Shown here: positions 8,034 through 17,412 of the stretch, in pieces
How positions within the stretch are numbered: the first letter of the stretch is position 1
Layout of the letters: the number at the start of each line of letters is the position of its first letter
Source: Halolamina sediminis
GTDB taxonomy: Archaea > Halobacteriota > Halobacteria > Halobacteriales > Haloferacaceae
DNA: 64,000 nt
Direction: 5' to 3'
NCBI RefSeq assembly: GCF_001282785.1
Contig: NZ_CVUA01000001.1
Span: forward strand, 2,108,001-2,172,000
Position numbers and translations under genes: made by a program
The notes under the pieces: model-generated
Told to the model about the DNA's origin: nothing
Databases searched by the model: none
Seen by the model: only the letters and a program-made list of their open reading frames with translations

Positions 8034-8224
8034 TGGTAGGGGGAGACGACGTCCACCAGATCGCGGTGGCTCACCATCATGCGCCGGCAGCAGTGCCGAT
8101 CGACGCCGAGGTCGTCGAGCACCGCCGCGGGGTCCTCGTCGCCGTCACGCGCTCGTTCCTCGAACTCCTCCCAGTGTTCCCCGATGACCTTGCCACACGA
8201 GAAACACCGGACGGGTATCATCAT
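8030..8224 (-). CDS. rpoN: DNA-directed RNA polymerase subunit Rpo10 (N)
   Basis: 64 residues with the zinc-binding pattern of Rpb10: CFSCGK near residue 7-12 and CCRRMMVSH near residues 45-53. Structural subunit joining the Rpo3/Rpo11 platform to the catalytic core. Two adjacent ATG codons could start it (8224 or 8221). It lies between rps9 and rpoK in the conserved archaeal order. Confidence 0.95.
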   Translation of the reverse strand: MMIPVRCFSCGKVIGEHWEEFEERARDGDEDPAAVLDDLGVDRHCCRRMMVSHRDLVDVVSPYQ

Positions 8225-8236
8225 GGTTTGATCACC

Positions 8237-8635
8237 TCAGCGGTAGGACTTCTGGTAACGGGCACGCGCGCCGGGCCCGCCCCACTTCTTCGGTTCGGAC
8301 TGCCGGGAGTCGTTCACCAGCAGCGAGCGGTCGAACTCCATATAGGCGTCGCGGAGTTCGGCGTCCTGCAGGTGCTGGACGAGCCCGCGGGCGATCGCGG
8401 TGCGGGCCGCGTCGGCCTGCCCCGCGAAGCCGCCGCCGGAGACCGACACGTCGATGTCGATCTCCGAGCGGAGGTCGTCACCGGCGATGCGGAACGGCTC
8501 CAGCATCTTGAGACGGGAGAGCTCCGGTTCGACCAGCTCGACGGGCTGGGAGTTGATGCGAACGCGACCCTCGCCCTCGCTCACCGTGGCGCGGGCGACG
8601 GCCGTCTTCTTCTTGCCGGACGTGTTCGTTACCAT
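8237..8635 (-). CDS. rps9: Small ribosomal subunit protein uS9
   Basis: 132 residues: [20 protein letters not shown] at the start, the [20 protein letters not shown] core, and the characteristic basic tail [20 protein letters not shown] whose final residues reach the P-site tRNA in the ribosome. Its start overlaps the rpl13 stop by seven bases. Full length for the archaeal family. Confidence 0.97.
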   Translation of the reverse strand: MVTNTSGKKKTAVARATVSEGEGRVRINSQPVELVEPELSRLKMLEPFRIAGDDLRSEIDIDVSVSGGGFAGQADAARTAIARGLVQHLQDAELRDAYMEFDRSLLVNDSRQSEPKKWGGPGARARYQKSYR

Positions 8636-9066
8636 GTCTTGTTGGCGCCGAGGGTCTCGGAGATCTCACCGAGCGTGGTGAACTTGATGTTCGAGAGCCG
8701 GTCGAGCGAGGTGCCCTCGAGCACCTCACCGTCGCGGTCGTGGGGGTTGCCCACGTAGATGCGGATACTCTCGAAGGCCTCACGGCCGCGATCCTGCTTG
8801 TACGGCAGCATCCCGCGCACCGAGCGCTTGAAGATGCGGTCCGGGCGCTTGGGGTAGTACGGCCCCGAGTCCGAACCGAGGTTCGCTCGCGTGCGGTAGG
8901 TGTCCATCGTGGCCTCCTCGTTGCCAGTGATCACGGCCTGCTCGGCGTTGATCACGGCGACACGGTCGCCGTCGAGGGCGCGCTGGGCGACCTCGCTGGC
9001 GACGCGGCCCATGATAGCGTCGCGGGCGTCGACGACGAGGTCGGCCTCCCACTCGGCGACGCTCAT
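8629..9066 (-). CDS. rpl13: Large ribosomal subunit protein uL13
   Basis: 145 residues: [36 protein letters not shown] and [19 protein letters not shown] are the classic L13 blocks (the RGMLP motif). Overlaps rpl18e by four bases at its start and rps9 at its end. Component of the 50S subunit. Confidence 0.97.
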   Translation of the reverse strand: MSVAEWEADLVVDARDAIMGRVASEVAQRALDGDRVAVINAEQAVITGNEEATMDTYRTRANLGSDSGPYYPKRPDRIFKRSVRGMLPYKQDRGREAFESIRIYVGNPHDRDGEVLEGTSLDRLSNIKFTTLGEISETLGANKTW

Positions 9067-9419
9067 CGGATCACCCGCACGTTGCTGCCTTCGGGGTTGT
9101 TTTCGAGTTCCTGTTCGAGCTGTACTGCCTCGCCGACCTGGTCGATCTTCTTCCGGGCGGTGCCGGAGAACTCGACCGCGGCGACGGTAACGTCTTTCTG
9201 GAGCACACCGCTACCGAGCACCTTGCCGGGCACGACGACTGTCTCGTCTTCCTGGGCGTATCGCTCGATGCGACCCAGGTTGACCTCTGCGTGCGTGCGG
9301 CGCGGCTTCTCAAGTCGTTCGGCGACGTCGGCCCACACGTTGGCACCGACGTCGCGGGAGACCGACTTGAGCTCGGCGATGAGGCTCCCTAGTCTCGGGT
9401 TCGTCTTGTTGCTACTCAT
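9063..9419 (-). CDS. rpl18e: Large ribosomal subunit protein eL18 (L18e)
   Basis: 118 residues, first protein gene of the downstream part of the operon: [40 protein letters not shown] and the FSGTARKKI motif typical of L18e/L15-type proteins. The gene begins 42 bases downstream of the tRNA-Leu gene on the same strand. Confidence 0.96.
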   Translation of the reverse strand: MSSNKTNPRLGSLIAELKSVSRDVGANVWADVAERLEKPRRTHAEVNLGRIERYAQEDETVVVPGKVLGSGVLQKDVTVAAVEFSGTARKKIDQVGEAVQLEQELENNPEGSNVRVIR

Positions 9420-9461
9420 GGATTGACCTCTGAAGTGGAGTTGCCTCCGAAAAACTGAGAG

Positions 9462-9546
9462 TGCAGGGAGCAGGATTTGAACCTGCGGACCTCTACAGGA
9501 CAGCGCCCTGAACGCTGCGCCGTTGGCCTGACTTGGCTATCCCTGC
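9462..9546 (-). tRNA. tRNA-Leu (anticodon CAG)
   Basis: 85-nucleotide class II tRNA. Acceptor stem GCAGGGA pairs with TCCCTGC followed by discriminator A; the anticodon stem CAGCG/CGCTG encloses the loop TTCAGGG with anticodon CAG; a variable arm follows; T arm GCAGGTTCAAATCCTGC is intact. CCA is not encoded. Located between rpoD and rpl18e on the same strand, the usual haloarchaeal position. Confidence 0.97.
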
Positions 9547-9663
9547 CTGCACTCTCGTGTACTCGATGTCCCTTGAAAGCGGTTTCGGTCCGCAGCCACG
9601 ACGCGCCGGCGCCGGGGCTCCCGGATCGGGGGCTGGCGTCGGGGTGTCGTGGACTTTGGAACA

Positions 9664-10425
9664 TTAGACTGCGACTTTCTCTTGCAGTTCGTCCGCGCGT
9701 GACTCGATCGACTCGATCCCGCGGAGCACCAGTTCTTCGACCGTCATCGAGCCGTCCGTCTCCACGTGGAAGACGAAGGCCCCGGGCACGTCCTCGACTT
9801 CGAGTTCCTTTCCGGGGTAGCGCTCGGTCAGGTCGTGATCGAACTCGTCGGTCGGGACCAGCTCACCCTCCTCGGTCTCGATGACCCCGCGGAGGATGTT
9901 GGTCTCTTCCTCGTCGAACTCGCCGCGGTCGCCGACGACCGACACCGTCCGCAGGTGACGGTAGCCGACCGCGACGCCCCCCGACTGCTTGGCGTGGCTC
10001 TTGCCGTCGTCAAGGACGGCCTCGGCCTCCAGCTCGATGCGCTGGTTCTCGCCGCTGGGGTTCTCGTTGAGTTGGATGATCGGGATGTCCTCGTCGGCGG
10101 GCTGGACGTCGGGGTCCGAGGACTCGATATCCCCGGAGTACGCCGTGTCCGGCCCCTCGACGTCGAGCGCGAGGGTGACGGTGTCACCGTACTCGAAGTC
10201 GTCGGGCGTCGTCAGCGGGACGAGCCCGAGCCGGAGCCCGATCATCTCGTCGAACATCACCGAGGAGTTCTCCACGACGTGGAGGGTGTCGATGCTCAGC
10301 GTGGGCACGTCCGCGATCATCGCCCGGCGGAGCCCGTTGGCGAAGGCCGGGGTGAGACCGCGCACGAGGATCCGCGCCTCGCGATCGTCGCCTCGGATGT
10401 ACTCGACGTCGAATTCGTCTGCCAT
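9664..10425 (-). CDS. rpoD: DNA-directed RNA polymerase subunit Rpo3 (D)
   Basis: 253 residues, homologue of Rpb3/alpha: starts [20 protein letters not shown] then [19 protein letters not shown], the alpha-subunit dimerisation signature, and [13 protein letters not shown]. The insertion domain of some archaeal Rpo3 proteins binds an iron-sulphur cluster; here the protein contains no cysteine at all, so no cluster can form. Platform subunit for polymerase assembly. Lies three bases after rps11. Confidence 0.96.
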   Translation of the reverse strand: MADEFDVEYIRGDDREARILVRGLTPAFANGLRRAMIADVPTLSIDTLHVVENSSVMFDEMIGLRLGLVPLTTPDDFEYGDTVTLALDVEGPDTAYSGDIESSDPDVQPADEDIPIIQLNENPSGENQRIELEAEAVLDDGKSHAKQSGGVAVGYRHLRTVSVVGDRGEFDEEETNILRGVIETEEGELVPTDEFDHDLTERYPGKELEVEDVPGAFVFHVETDGSMTVEELVLRGIESIESRADELQEKVAV

Positions 10426-10428
10426 GTG

Positions 10429-10833
10429 TTACAGTCGGTTCTTCTTGGGTGCGCGCGTCCCGTCGTGGGGAAGCGGGGTCACGTCCTCGATGCGGCCGAT
10501 CTCCAGGCCCGCGCGGGCGAGCGCTCGGATCGTCGCCTGTGCACCGGGGCCGGGCGACTTGGTGTCGTTGCCACCCGGACCGCGGACACGGACGTGGACG
10601 CCGCCGATACCGGCGGCCTTCACGTCGTCGACGACCGCCTCGGCCATCTGCATGGCCGCGTACGGCGACGCCTCGTCGCGGTTCTGCTTCACGACCGTCC
10701 CACCGGAGGACTTCGCGACTGTCTCGGCGCCGGTGGCGTCGGTCACCGTGATCAGCGTGTTGTTGAACGACGCGAACACGTGTGCGATGCCCCACTTCTC
10801 GTCGTCGTCGGCTGTGGACTCGCTCTGGCTCAT
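10429..10833 (-). CDS. rps11: Small ribosomal subunit protein uS11
   Basis: 134 residues: [20 protein letters not shown], the [20 protein letters not shown] segment and [20 protein letters not shown], with the basic tail PKKNRL. Full-length uS11 of the 30S platform. Four-base overlap with rps4. Confidence 0.97.
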   Translation of the reverse strand: MSQSESTADDDEKWGIAHVFASFNNTLITVTDATGAETVAKSSGGTVVKQNRDEASPYAAMQMAEAVVDDVKAAGIGGVHVRVRGPGGNDTKSPGPGAQATIRALARAGLEIGRIEDVTPLPHDGTRAPKKNRL

Positions 10834-11360
10834 TCGTCTTGACCCTCCGCGCGTGCGGGGTGGAGTTCGTCCGCGAGAACGGAGTTCTCGTCGAACTCGA
10901 TGTCGTCCTCCTCCGAGACGGTCACGAACTTCGAGGGCTCGGTGACCCGAGCGCCGTCGACGGTGACGTGGCCGTGGACGAGGAACTGCCGAGCCTGCTG
11001 GGGCGTCGACGCCAGCCCCTGTCGGTAGACGACGGTCTGGAGACGGCGCTCCAGCACGTCGGTCTCGTCGAGACCCAGCACCTCGGTGATGTCGTCGTTC
11101 TCGTTGAGGATGCCGATCTTCCGGAGCCGAGCGACGAACTCGTCGCCCTGCTCGTTGGCGGCCTCGACGTCGCCCTGTGCGGCGCCGAGCAGCCGTCGGG
11201 CCTCGCGGCGGAAGTCACGCAGGCGCGACTGTGCGCGCCAGAGCTCTTCCTTGCTCTCGAGCCCGTAGCGGTCGACCAGCCCGGCCTCCTCGGCGATACG
11301 CTCGCCCTGGAACGGGTGGTTCGGCGTCTCGTAGCGTTTGGTGGCGTTACCTGTCGTCAT
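10830..11360 (-). CDS. rps4: Small ribosomal subunit protein uS4
   Basis: 176 residues: [20 protein letters not shown] at the start, [19 protein letters not shown], then an S4 RNA-binding domain around 105-155 ([20 protein letters not shown] and [14 protein letters not shown]). Acidic C-terminus typical of halophiles. Overlaps rps13 and rps11 by four bases each. Confidence 0.97.
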   Translation of the reverse strand: MTTGNATKRYETPNHPFQGERIAEEAGLVDRYGLESKEELWRAQSRLRDFRREARRLLGAAQGDVEAANEQGDEFVARLRKIGILNENDDITEVLGLDETDVLERRLQTVVYRQGLASTPQQARQFLVHGHVTVDGARVTEPSKFVTVSEEDDIEFDENSVLADELHPARAEGQDE

Positions 11361-11869
11361 TCTGCCTCATCCTCCTCCATCTCCTCGCGGATCTCCTCGA
11401 TGTTGACCCCGATGGTCCCCTCGGTTCGACCCGTGGACTTGGTCCGCTGTCCGCGGACCTTCTGCCCGCGCTCGTGGCGGACGCCCTTGTAGGAGCTGAT
11501 CATCTTCATGCGGTTGATGTCGTGGCGCCGGGACTCCTCGAGATCGCCCCCGGTCTCGTGGGTGGTCTCGCCGGAGAAGAAGTCCTTCTGCCGGTTGGCC
11601 ATCCACTCGGGGACGTGATCGCCGAGGTTCTCGACGACCTCGACGACGCTGTCGATCTCGTCGTCCTCGAGGCGTCCGATCGTCGCCTGCCGATCTACGT
11701 CGGCCTCGTCGGCGACGATGCGCGCCATGCGCTTGCCGATGCCTTTGAGTTCGCTGAGGGACCGCTCGACGGATTTGGTCCCGTCCAGGTCGGACTGCCC
11801 GATCCGGACGAAGTACTGGAGGTCCTCGTCCCCCTCCGCCTCGCCGTCCGTTGGTTCTTCTGCACTCAT
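11357..11869 (-). CDS. rps13: Small ribosomal subunit protein uS13
   Basis: 170 residues: an acidic start, then [39 protein letters not shown] (helix-two-turn-helix-type core), and the basic C-terminal blocks [20 protein letters not shown] and [10 protein letters not shown] that contact the tRNA region of the 30S head. First protein gene of the rps13-rps4-rps11-rpoD block. Confidence 0.97.
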   Translation of the reverse strand: MSAEEPTDGEAEGDEDLQYFVRIGQSDLDGTKSVERSLSELKGIGKRMARIVADEADVDRQATIGRLEDDEIDSVVEVVENLGDHVPEWMANRQKDFFSGETTHETGGDLEESRRHDINRMKMISSYKGVRHERGQKVRGQRTKSTGRTEGTIGVNIEEIREEMEEDEAE

Positions 11870-11891
11870 ATCTGGTTGGTGTCGGTGCGAG

Positions 11892-11976
11892 CGTTGCGGC
11901 GGGGATTTGAACCCCGGAGGCTGTGCGCCACAGAGTTAGCAACCCTGCGCCTTGGGCCAGGCTAGGCTACCGCAAC
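11892..11976 (-). tRNA. tRNA-Ser (anticodon GCT)
   Basis: 85-nucleotide class II tRNA. Acceptor stem GTTGCGG pairs with CCGCAAC, discriminator G as expected for serine; anticodon stem CAGGG/CTCTG encloses TTGCTAA with anticodon GCT; variable arm and T arm CGGGGTTCAAATCCCCG are intact. Located directly upstream of rps13 and probably co-transcribed. Confidence 0.97.
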
Positions 11977-12064
11977 CCGCGTTGTCTTCTATCGTCGCCC
12001 GATTCCTCGGACTCGGGACGCCGTGCCCCTACAGTTCACTACACCCATCGCTTCCGGGAGTACA

Positions 12065-12073
12065 CACTTAAAC
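12065..12073 (-). promoter_or_regulatory. TATA-like element upstream of tRNA-Ser and the rps13 operon
   Basis: On the minus strand the sequence reads GTTTAAGTG, a typical haloarchaeal TATA box, about 90 bases before the tRNA-Ser gene. It is the nearest such element upstream of the operon and the 12-kb region has no other minus-strand gene start between it and the tRNA. Functional assignment is by similarity to the consensus only. Confidence 0.5.
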
Positions 12074-12160
12074 ATCACGGAACGGGGGTGGGTGTGTGAG
12101 ACGGAAACACCGCCGACAGCGGCGGGCCGATCGCCCGACGTGGCTGCCACGCGCCGTCGA

Positions 12161-12997
12161 CTACAGATCCAAAATCTCTCGGGCCTCCGCCGTCGACGCC
12201 ACCGGGCGACCCAACTCCTCGGCGATCCGGACGGTCCGCTCGACCAACTGCGCGTTGCTCTCGGCCTGCTCGCCTTTCGCGTAGTAGAGGTTGTCCTCCA
12301 GCCCCACGCGGACGTGCCCGCCCAGCAGGATCCCCATCGTCGTCAGCGGGAGCTGGTGGGGGCCGAACGCGAGGACGTTGAACTCCGCGCCGTCGGGCAC
12401 GTTCTCCACCATGTTCAGCAGATTTCGGGGGCTGGGGATCGTCGTCGTCCCGCCGCCGAATACGAGGTTCACGTACGGCGGCTCGGCGAGTTCGTCCCAG
12501 ATCCGCAGCGACTCGTTGAGGTGGCCGCCGTTGAACACCTCCAGTTCGGGCTTGATACCGCGGGCTTGCATCTCCTCGTGGAGCGCGTCGACGAGCGCCC
12601 GGGTGTTCTCGCTGGTGAGGTGCTGGTAGCGGTTGAGCGGCCCCATGTCCAGCGACGCCATCTCCGGCGCAGGATCGGTCCGCAGCGGCTCGGCCCGGAG
12701 CGCGTCGGGCGCAGCCGTCCCGCCGGTGGAGTGCTGGATCACCACGTCGTCGGTCGCATCACGGACCGCCTCGGTCAGCGCCTGAAACCGCTCGGTCGAG
12801 AACGCCCGTTCCCCGGAGTCCTCGCGGGCGTGGAGGTGAAGGATGCTCGCCCCCGCCTCCTCCGCGGCCGCCGCCGCGTCGGCCACTTCGGCGGGGCTCT
12901 CGGGGACGTTCGGGTTGGCCTCCTTCCCGTGGACGCCGCCGGTGAGCGCGGCGGTGACGATCAGCGGCTTCCCGTCGCGGTAGTCGTCGTAGCTCAC
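12161..12997 (-). CDS. BKACE-family beta-keto acid cleavage enzyme (DUF849)
   Basis: 278 residues. Family members condense a beta-keto acid with acetyl-CoA and split it to acetoacetate plus a CoA ester. Family blocks are visible: LIVTAALTGGVHGKEANPNV, GASILHLHARE (metal-binding His-x-His), the VIQHSTGG segment, MASLDMGPLNRY, and LEVFNGGHL and LPLTTMGILLGGHVRVGLED near the C-terminus with the catalytic-site Glu/Asp. Substrate cannot be predicted: BKACE subfamilies differ at a few pocket residues. The gene follows an 86-residue four-cysteine protein with a four-base overlap, so they are co-expressed. Confidence 0.88.
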   Translation of the reverse strand: MSYDDYRDGKPLIVTAALTGGVHGKEANPNVPESPAEVADAAAAAEEAGASILHLHAREDSGERAFSTERFQALTEAVRDATDDVVIQHSTGGTAAPDALRAEPLRTDPAPEMASLDMGPLNRYQHLTSENTRALVDALHEEMQARGIKPELEVFNGGHLNESLRIWDELAEPPYVNLVFGGGTTTIPSPRNLLNMVENVPDGAEFNVLAFGPHQLPLTTMGILLGGHVRVGLEDNLYYAKGEQAESNAQLVERTVRIAEELGRPVASTAEAREILDL

Positions 12998-13254
12998 GAG
13001 CCGGCCTCCTCCGTCTCCGACTCGCCATCCGCCGTCGTTTCCCCACCGTCGAACCCGGTAATCGAGCCGAGCCCCGTCGCCTCGCGGTAGAACTCGCAGG
13101 CGGTCTCCGGGTCGAGCCCGTAGCGCTTCGCGCAGACGTCGGCCCGCATCGGCTGGACGAACGCGTCGACGGCGGTGCAGTACGGTCGCTCGCCGTCGAA
13201 CTCGGCGCCGTCGCCGGCGCGCCGCCGTTCGAGGAACTCACAGCTGTCGGACAT
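12994..13254 (-). CDS. Small four-cysteine protein, function unknown
   Basis: 86 residues; not recognised. Four cysteines at about residues 5, 26, 41 and 53 (SCEFLE, PYCTAVDAF, ADVCAKRYGL, TACEFY) are spread so that a metal or Fe-S site is possible, followed by a low-complexity acidic tail. It overlaps the BKACE gene by four bases, implying joint translation and probably a shared pathway. The start at 13254 is the first ATG; the divergent flippase begins 104 bases away. Confidence 0.7.
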   Translation of the reverse strand: MSDSCEFLERRRAGDGAEFDGERPYCTAVDAFVQPMRADVCAKRYGLDPETACEFYREATGLGSITGFDGGETTADGESETEEAGS

Positions 13255-13357
13255 ACCCGAGCGTGGCGCCGCCGACCAATCAAGCTACCTTCGGTGGCAC
13301 ACCACACGGCTCCGACGGACCGCCGGATTTTTTCGGGCGTTCCGGGTAGCCGGCAGC

Positions 13358-14893
13358 GTGTCCACCGACGGGTCTCCCGAACAGACTGACGACGTGGCTC
13401 GTCGGCTCGACGACGCCTTGGAGCGGGTCGCCCACGGCGCCGCCGTCTCGGTGCCGAGTATCCTGCTCCAGCGCGGGCTCACCGTCGTCTTCACCGCCGC
13501 GCTCACGAACGGCCTCGGCGCGGCGCCGTACGGGCTGTTCGCACTGGCCCGCCGCATCCAACGATTTCTTTCCCGGATCGTACTCGGGTTCCGGAGCGGG
13601 CTGAGCCGCTTCCTCCCGACCGCCGATCAGGCGGAGCGGAACGCGCTGGCGACGTTCGCGTCGCTGCTGTTGCTCGGTGTCTCGACCGTCTTCGGCGCCG
13701 GATTGTTCCTCACGGCGCCGCGGCTCACGGCGATGGCCGGCCAGAGCGAGCAGTTCGCGACGCTGCTCCGGGTGTTCGCGCTGGGGATGCCGGCGAGCGT
13801 CTGGCTGTTCACCGTGACCGAGGTGCTCCGCGGGATCGAGGCAGTCGCGCCGCTGAACCTCACACTCCGGCTGGCGTTCCCCGCCGCCCAGCTGATCGTG
13901 GGCATCGTGGGCGCGTTCGTCCTCGGCGACATCCTGTTCGTCGCCGGGGGCGTGCTGGCGGTGATGGGGCTCACCGGCGTCGGCGCCGCAGTTTGGATCG
14001 TCCGCGCCCGCGGGTTCCGCCCGCGCCTGCGCGGCCCAGACCTCCCGGCGCTGCGCCGGCGCTACCTCGACTACACGATCCCGCTGTTCCTCGGCGGGAT
14101 CGCGACCACGACCCAGCGGCTGGGGTTCTACCCGCTGATCGCGGTGTTTCTCACGGGCGTCGCGGGCGGCGTGTTCTCCGTCGGGGTGCTGGTCTCCCAG
14201 CTCGTCCGCCTGCCGCTGATGGCGATCAATCAGTTCATCCCGCCGGTCGCGGCCGCACTCAACGAGCAGGGCCACGAGGAGGCGCTATCCCGGCTCTACC
14301 ACGTCACCAGCCGGCTCGTCCTCGTCGGCGTCGTCGCCGCCGCGGTGCCCGTGGTGATCTACCGCGAGACGGTGATGGCGGCGTTCGGCCCGACGTTCAC
14401 CGCGTACGCGCCGCTGCTGACGCTGTTCATTCTCGCACAGGTCGCCGCCTGCGCCGCGGGCAGCGTGGGCATCCTGCTGCGGATGACCGACCATCAGCGC
14501 GCGCTGCTGGTGACGAACGTCGCGATCACGACCGTGCTCGCGGTCGTCGCGATCCCGCTCACGATCGAGTTCGGGCTTGCGGGCGTCGTCTGGACGTACC
14601 TCCTGATGCTCACGCTCAACAACGGGATCGAAGTGGCGGTGCTCTACCGTCTCGAAGGGCTCCAGCCGTTCACGAAGCGCCACAGCTTCCCGCTGCTCGC
14701 CGCCGTCCCGTTCGCCGGAATCGCGTTCGCGGCCCGGATGGTCGCCCCCGGCCTCGTCGGCGCGGTCGTGGGGACGGTCACCGGGCTCGCGGCGTTCGCG
14801 GCGACGCTCAAGCTGCTGGGGTTCACGCCCGTCGAACGACGGCTGGCGGGGACGCTCGTGGAGCGGTACGGGGAGTTCCTTCCGGGTCGGTGA
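13358..14893 (+). CDS. Polysaccharide-type flippase (MATE/MVF-like, oligosaccharide exporter family)
   Basis: About 511 residues with roughly a dozen transmembrane helices. The N-terminal region SVPSILLQRGLTVVFTAALT then LGAAPYGLFALARRI and FLSRIVLGFRSGLSRFLPT resembles RfbX/Wzx-type exporters, which flip lipid-linked glycans across the membrane. The GTG at 13358 is chosen as start because the upstream in-frame extension is Arg/Ser-rich and overlaps the divergent cysteine-rich gene antisense. No glycosyltransferase genes lie beside it, so its glycan (perhaps for S-layer or archaellin glycosylation) is unknown. Confidence 0.85.
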   Translation: MSTDGSPEQTDDVARRLDDALERVAHGAAVSVPSILLQRGLTVVFTAALTNGLGAAPYGLFALARRIQRFLSRIVLGFRSGLSRFLPTADQAERNALATFASLLLLGVSTVFGAGLFLTAPRLTAMAGQSEQFATLLRVFALGMPASVWLFTVTEVLRGIEAVAPLNLTLRLAFPAAQLIVGIVGAFVLGDILFVAGGVLAVMGLTGVGAAVWIVRARGFRPRLRGPDLPALRRRYLDYTIPLFLGGIATTTQRLGFYPLIAVFLTGVAGGVFSVGVLVSQLVRLPLMAINQFIPPVAAALNEQGHEEALSRLYHVTSRLVLVGVVAAAVPVVIYRETVMAAFGPTFTAYAPLLTLFILAQVAACAAGSVGILLRMTDHQRALLVTNVAITTVLAVVAIPLTIEFGLAGVVWTYLLMLTLNNGIEVAVLYRLEGLQPFTKRHSFPLLAAVPFAGIAFAARMVAPGLVGAVVGTVTGLAAFAATLKLLGFTPVERRLAGTLVERYGEFLPGR

Positions 14894-14902
14894 GGAGGAG
14901 AC

Positions 14903-15931
14903 TCAGTCGGCGGCCGAGATGTACTTCTCGTTGATCTCGTACTCGCCGCGCTCGTTCTCGACGAGGTACTCGCCGTAGTAGGGGACGCGCTCGGCGACCA
15001 CCTGCTCGAACGTCTCGCGGATCTCTTCGCGGCTCATCTCGCCCATCGACTGTAGGTCGTCGTTCCGGTTGAGACAGCCCTTCAGGTACCCCTCGTGGGT
15101 CACCCGGACTCGGCCGCAGTTGGCACAGAAATCGGCGTTTTCGACGGGGTCGACGATCTCGACCATCCCCCCCTGGAACTCGTCGAGTTCGGAGGGCTGG
15201 GGGGCGGCGGCGACCGACTCCGCCGTCTCGGGGTTGACGAAGTAGCGCTTGCGGTAGTGCATCTCGCGGTGTTCGACGTGTTCGGCGATGTCGTCGAGCC
15301 AGTCGTGGACGCGGTCGATGTCGATGTTCCACTCGGGCCGGCCCGTGAGTTCGGGCATGTACTCGATCAGCTGGAGCTGGAGCCCCTCGTTCTCGGCGAC
15401 GTGTTCGACCATCCCCTCGACGTAGCCGGCGGTGTGCTCGAACACGACCATGTTGAGCTTCACGGGCGCGAGGTCGGCGTCGACGGCGGCCTGCACCCCC
15501 TCCATCACCTTCTCGTAGGCGCCGGACTTCGTGATCTCGGCGAACTCGTCGGGGTCGAGCGCGTCCTGCGAGACGTTCACGCGGTCGAGCCCGGCTTCTT
15601 TCAGGTCCTCGGCGCGGCCCGGGAGGAACGTGCCGTTGGTCGTCATCGACACCTCCATCTCGTCGGGCGCGCGGCGGATGATCTCCTCTAAGTCCTGGCG
15701 GAGCATCGGCTCGCCGCCGGTCAGCTTCACCGAGTCGACGCCGTACTCCGAGACCACGTCGAGGAAGCGCACCACGTCGTCGGTGTCCATCTCGTCGTCG
15801 CCGGGCTCCATCGGCCCGCGGGTGTCCCCCAGCCCCTCGTTGTGGCAGTAGACGCAGTCGAAGTTACACCGGTCGGTGAGGGAGACCCGGACCCCGGTCA
15901 CCTCGCGGCCGAACTCGTCCGAGAGCGGCAT
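14903..15931 (-). CDS. moaA: GTP 3',8-cyclase (molybdenum cofactor biosynthesis)
   Basis: 342-residue radical SAM enzyme that makes the first pterin intermediate of molybdopterin from GTP. The N-terminal cluster motif CNFDCVYCH gives Cys22, Cys26 and Cys29; SAM-binding [12 protein letters not shown] follows. The second, GTP-binding cluster is supplied by [18 protein letters not shown] about residues 265-290. Length and both clusters match MoaA. A TATA-like cttaag sequence at about 15955-15960 lies some 25 bases before the ATG. It is convergent with the flippase gene, nine bases apart. Confidence 0.95.
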   Translation of the reverse strand: MPLSDEFGREVTGVRVSLTDRCNFDCVYCHNEGLGDTRGPMEPGDDEMDTDDVVRFLDVVSEYGVDSVKLTGGEPMLRQDLEEIIRRAPDEMEVSMTTNGTFLPGRAEDLKEAGLDRVNVSQDALDPDEFAEITKSGAYEKVMEGVQAAVDADLAPVKLNMVVFEHTAGYVEGMVEHVAENEGLQLQLIEYMPELTGRPEWNIDIDRVHDWLDDIAEHVEHREMHYRKRYFVNPETAESVAAAPQPSELDEFQGGMVEIVDPVENADFCANCGRVRVTHEGYLKGCLNRNDDLQSMGEMSREEIRETFEQVVAERVPYYGEYLVENERGEYEINEKYISAAD

Positions 15932-16100
15932 TGGCTTAGGGTTCGTCCGGACGGGCTTAAGCCTCCGGGTGGTGACACCGAAAATGTAACTACTTGTGGT
16001 TTCGCTACCCCCACGACGGCGGTGTCGAGGGGTACAAAACCGACCTCGCGCCGGGACCCGGCTTCAAAACCCTCATTAGCCGAACGCGCCACCGCTCACT

Positions 16101-17144
16101 ATGGACGAAGCCGCCGTACGCGACCTGCTCGCGGAGGTCGAGGACCCCTCCCTCGGCGACGACCTGGTGTCGCTGGGACTGGTCAACGCCATCGAAGTCG
16201 AGGACGGGACCGCGAAAGTGTCGCTCGCGCTCGGGGCGCCGTACGCCCCCCACGAGTCGGCGATCGCCGCCGATGTCCGGGAGAAACTGCAGGCCGCCGG
16301 ACTGGAGGTCGAACTCTCGGCCAACATCCCCGACGATCAGGAGGGCGAGGATCAGGTGCTGCCGGGCGTGAAGAACATCATCGCCGTCGCCTCCGGGAAG
16401 GGCGGCGTCGGCAAGTCGACGATGGCGGTGAACATCGCCGCCGGCCTCTCGAAACTCGGCGCCGAGGTGGGGCTGTTCGACGCCGACGTGTACGGGCCGA
16501 ACGTGCCCCGGATGCTCGACGCCGACGAGGCGCCGCGAGCCACCGACGAAGACACCATCATCCCGCCGGAGAAGTTCGGCGTGAAGCTGATGTCGATGGC
16601 CTTCCTCTCCGGCGAGGACGACCCCGTCATCTGGCGGGGTCCGATGGTCCACAAGCTCCTGACCCAACTGGTCGAGGACGTGGAGTGGGGCGAACTGGAC
16701 TACATGGTGCTCGACCTCCCGCCGGGGACCGGTGACACGCAGCTGACCATCCTCCAGACGCTGCCGCTGACGGGGGCGGTCGTCGTGACGACGCCGCAGG
16801 ACGTGGCAGTCGACGACGCCCGCAAGGGGCTGCGGATGTTCGGTAAGCACGAGACGCCGGTGCTGGGGATCGCGGAGAACATGGCCTCGTTCCGCTGTCC
16901 GGACTGTGGCAACGAGCACGAGATCTTCGGCGAGGGCGGCGGCCGGACGCTGGCCGACGAGAACGACCTGCCGTTCCTCGGCGGCATCCCGATCGACCCC
17001 GAGATCCGGCAGGGCGGCGACGAGGGGAAGCCGGTCGTGCTCCGGGAGGGCGAGACCGCCGACGCGTTCCGCGTGCTGACCGAGAACGTCGCCAACAACG
17101 TCGGCGTGATCCGCCGGCAGAGCGTCCAGCAGCATGGCTGGTGA
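16101..17144 (+). CDS. Mrp/ApbC-family Fe-S cluster carrier ATPase with N-terminal MIP18 domain
   Basis: 347 residues. Residues 1-75 form a DUF59/MIP18 domain (VRDLLAEVEDPSLGDDLVSL). The ParA-like NTPase domain has the deviant Walker A GKGGVGKS at 99-106, LFDADVYGPNVPRM, and LDLPPGTGD around 206-213; the CPDC pair at 267-270 can hold a bridging iron-sulphur cluster in the dimer. Members carry or transfer Fe-S clusters to apoproteins. It overlaps the next gene by 11 bases, so they are translationally linked. Confidence 0.93.
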   Translation: MDEAAVRDLLAEVEDPSLGDDLVSLGLVNAIEVEDGTAKVSLALGAPYAPHESAIAADVREKLQAAGLEVELSANIPDDQEGEDQVLPGVKNIIAVASGKGGVGKSTMAVNIAAGLSKLGAEVGLFDADVYGPNVPRMLDADEAPRATDEDTIIPPEKFGVKLMSMAFLSGEDDPVIWRGPMVHKLLTQLVEDVEWGELDYMVLDLPPGTGDTQLTILQTLPLTGAVVVTTPQDVAVDDARKGLRMFGKHETPVLGIAENMASFRCPDCGNEHEIFGEGGGRTLADENDLPFLGGIPIDPEIRQGGDEGKPVVLREGETADAFRVLTENVANNVGVIRRQSVQQHGW

Positions 17145-17412
17145 GAACGGCGACGACCCGGACTGGGAGATGGCGCCCGAGGGCGACGCGACGTTCCCCG
17201 AGAACGAGGAGAAGCGCGAGGCGCTGCGGGAAGTCGCCGACGAAATCCGCGCCCGCGACGACTCCTCGGAGGCGTCGCAGATCGGGGCGTTCCTCTACCG
17301 CGTGTCGGACCTGTACAAGGCGGGCGAGGAGACGTCGATTCCGGAGATCTATATGAACATGCGGCACATCTTGGAGGTCCGGGAGCAGGGCGGTCTGGAT
17401 CCGGACGAGTAG
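17134..17412 (+). CDS. Small acidic conserved haloarchaeal protein, function unknown
   Basis: 92 residues, not assigned. Acidic N-terminus, then a predicted helical body: EEKREALREVADEIRARDDS, ASQIGAFLYRVSDLYKAGEE and IYMNMRHILEVREQGG. No catalytic motif or cysteine. The 11-base overlap with the Mrp/ApbC ATPase gene suggests a role together with Fe-S cluster handling, but this is inference from position only. Confidence 0.75.
   Translation: MAGENGDDPDWEMAPEGDATFPENEEKREALREVADEIRARDDSSEASQIGAFLYRVSDLYKAGEETSIPEIYMNMRHILEVREQGGLDPDE

Noticed and set aside
9462-11976. tRNA genes as attachment sites of an integrated element
   Set aside because: Both tRNAs are inside a conserved ribosomal operon with no repeated tRNA ends or integrase nearby.
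12023-13090. 355-residue plus-strand frame opposite the BKACE gene
   Set aside because: Shadow frame; the minus-strand protein shows full BKACE motifs while this frame shows none.
13175-13357. Longer start for the flippase gene
   Set aside because: The extension is Arg/Ser-rich, overlaps the divergent four-cysteine gene, and lacks similarity to flippase N-termini; the GTG at 13358 fits better.
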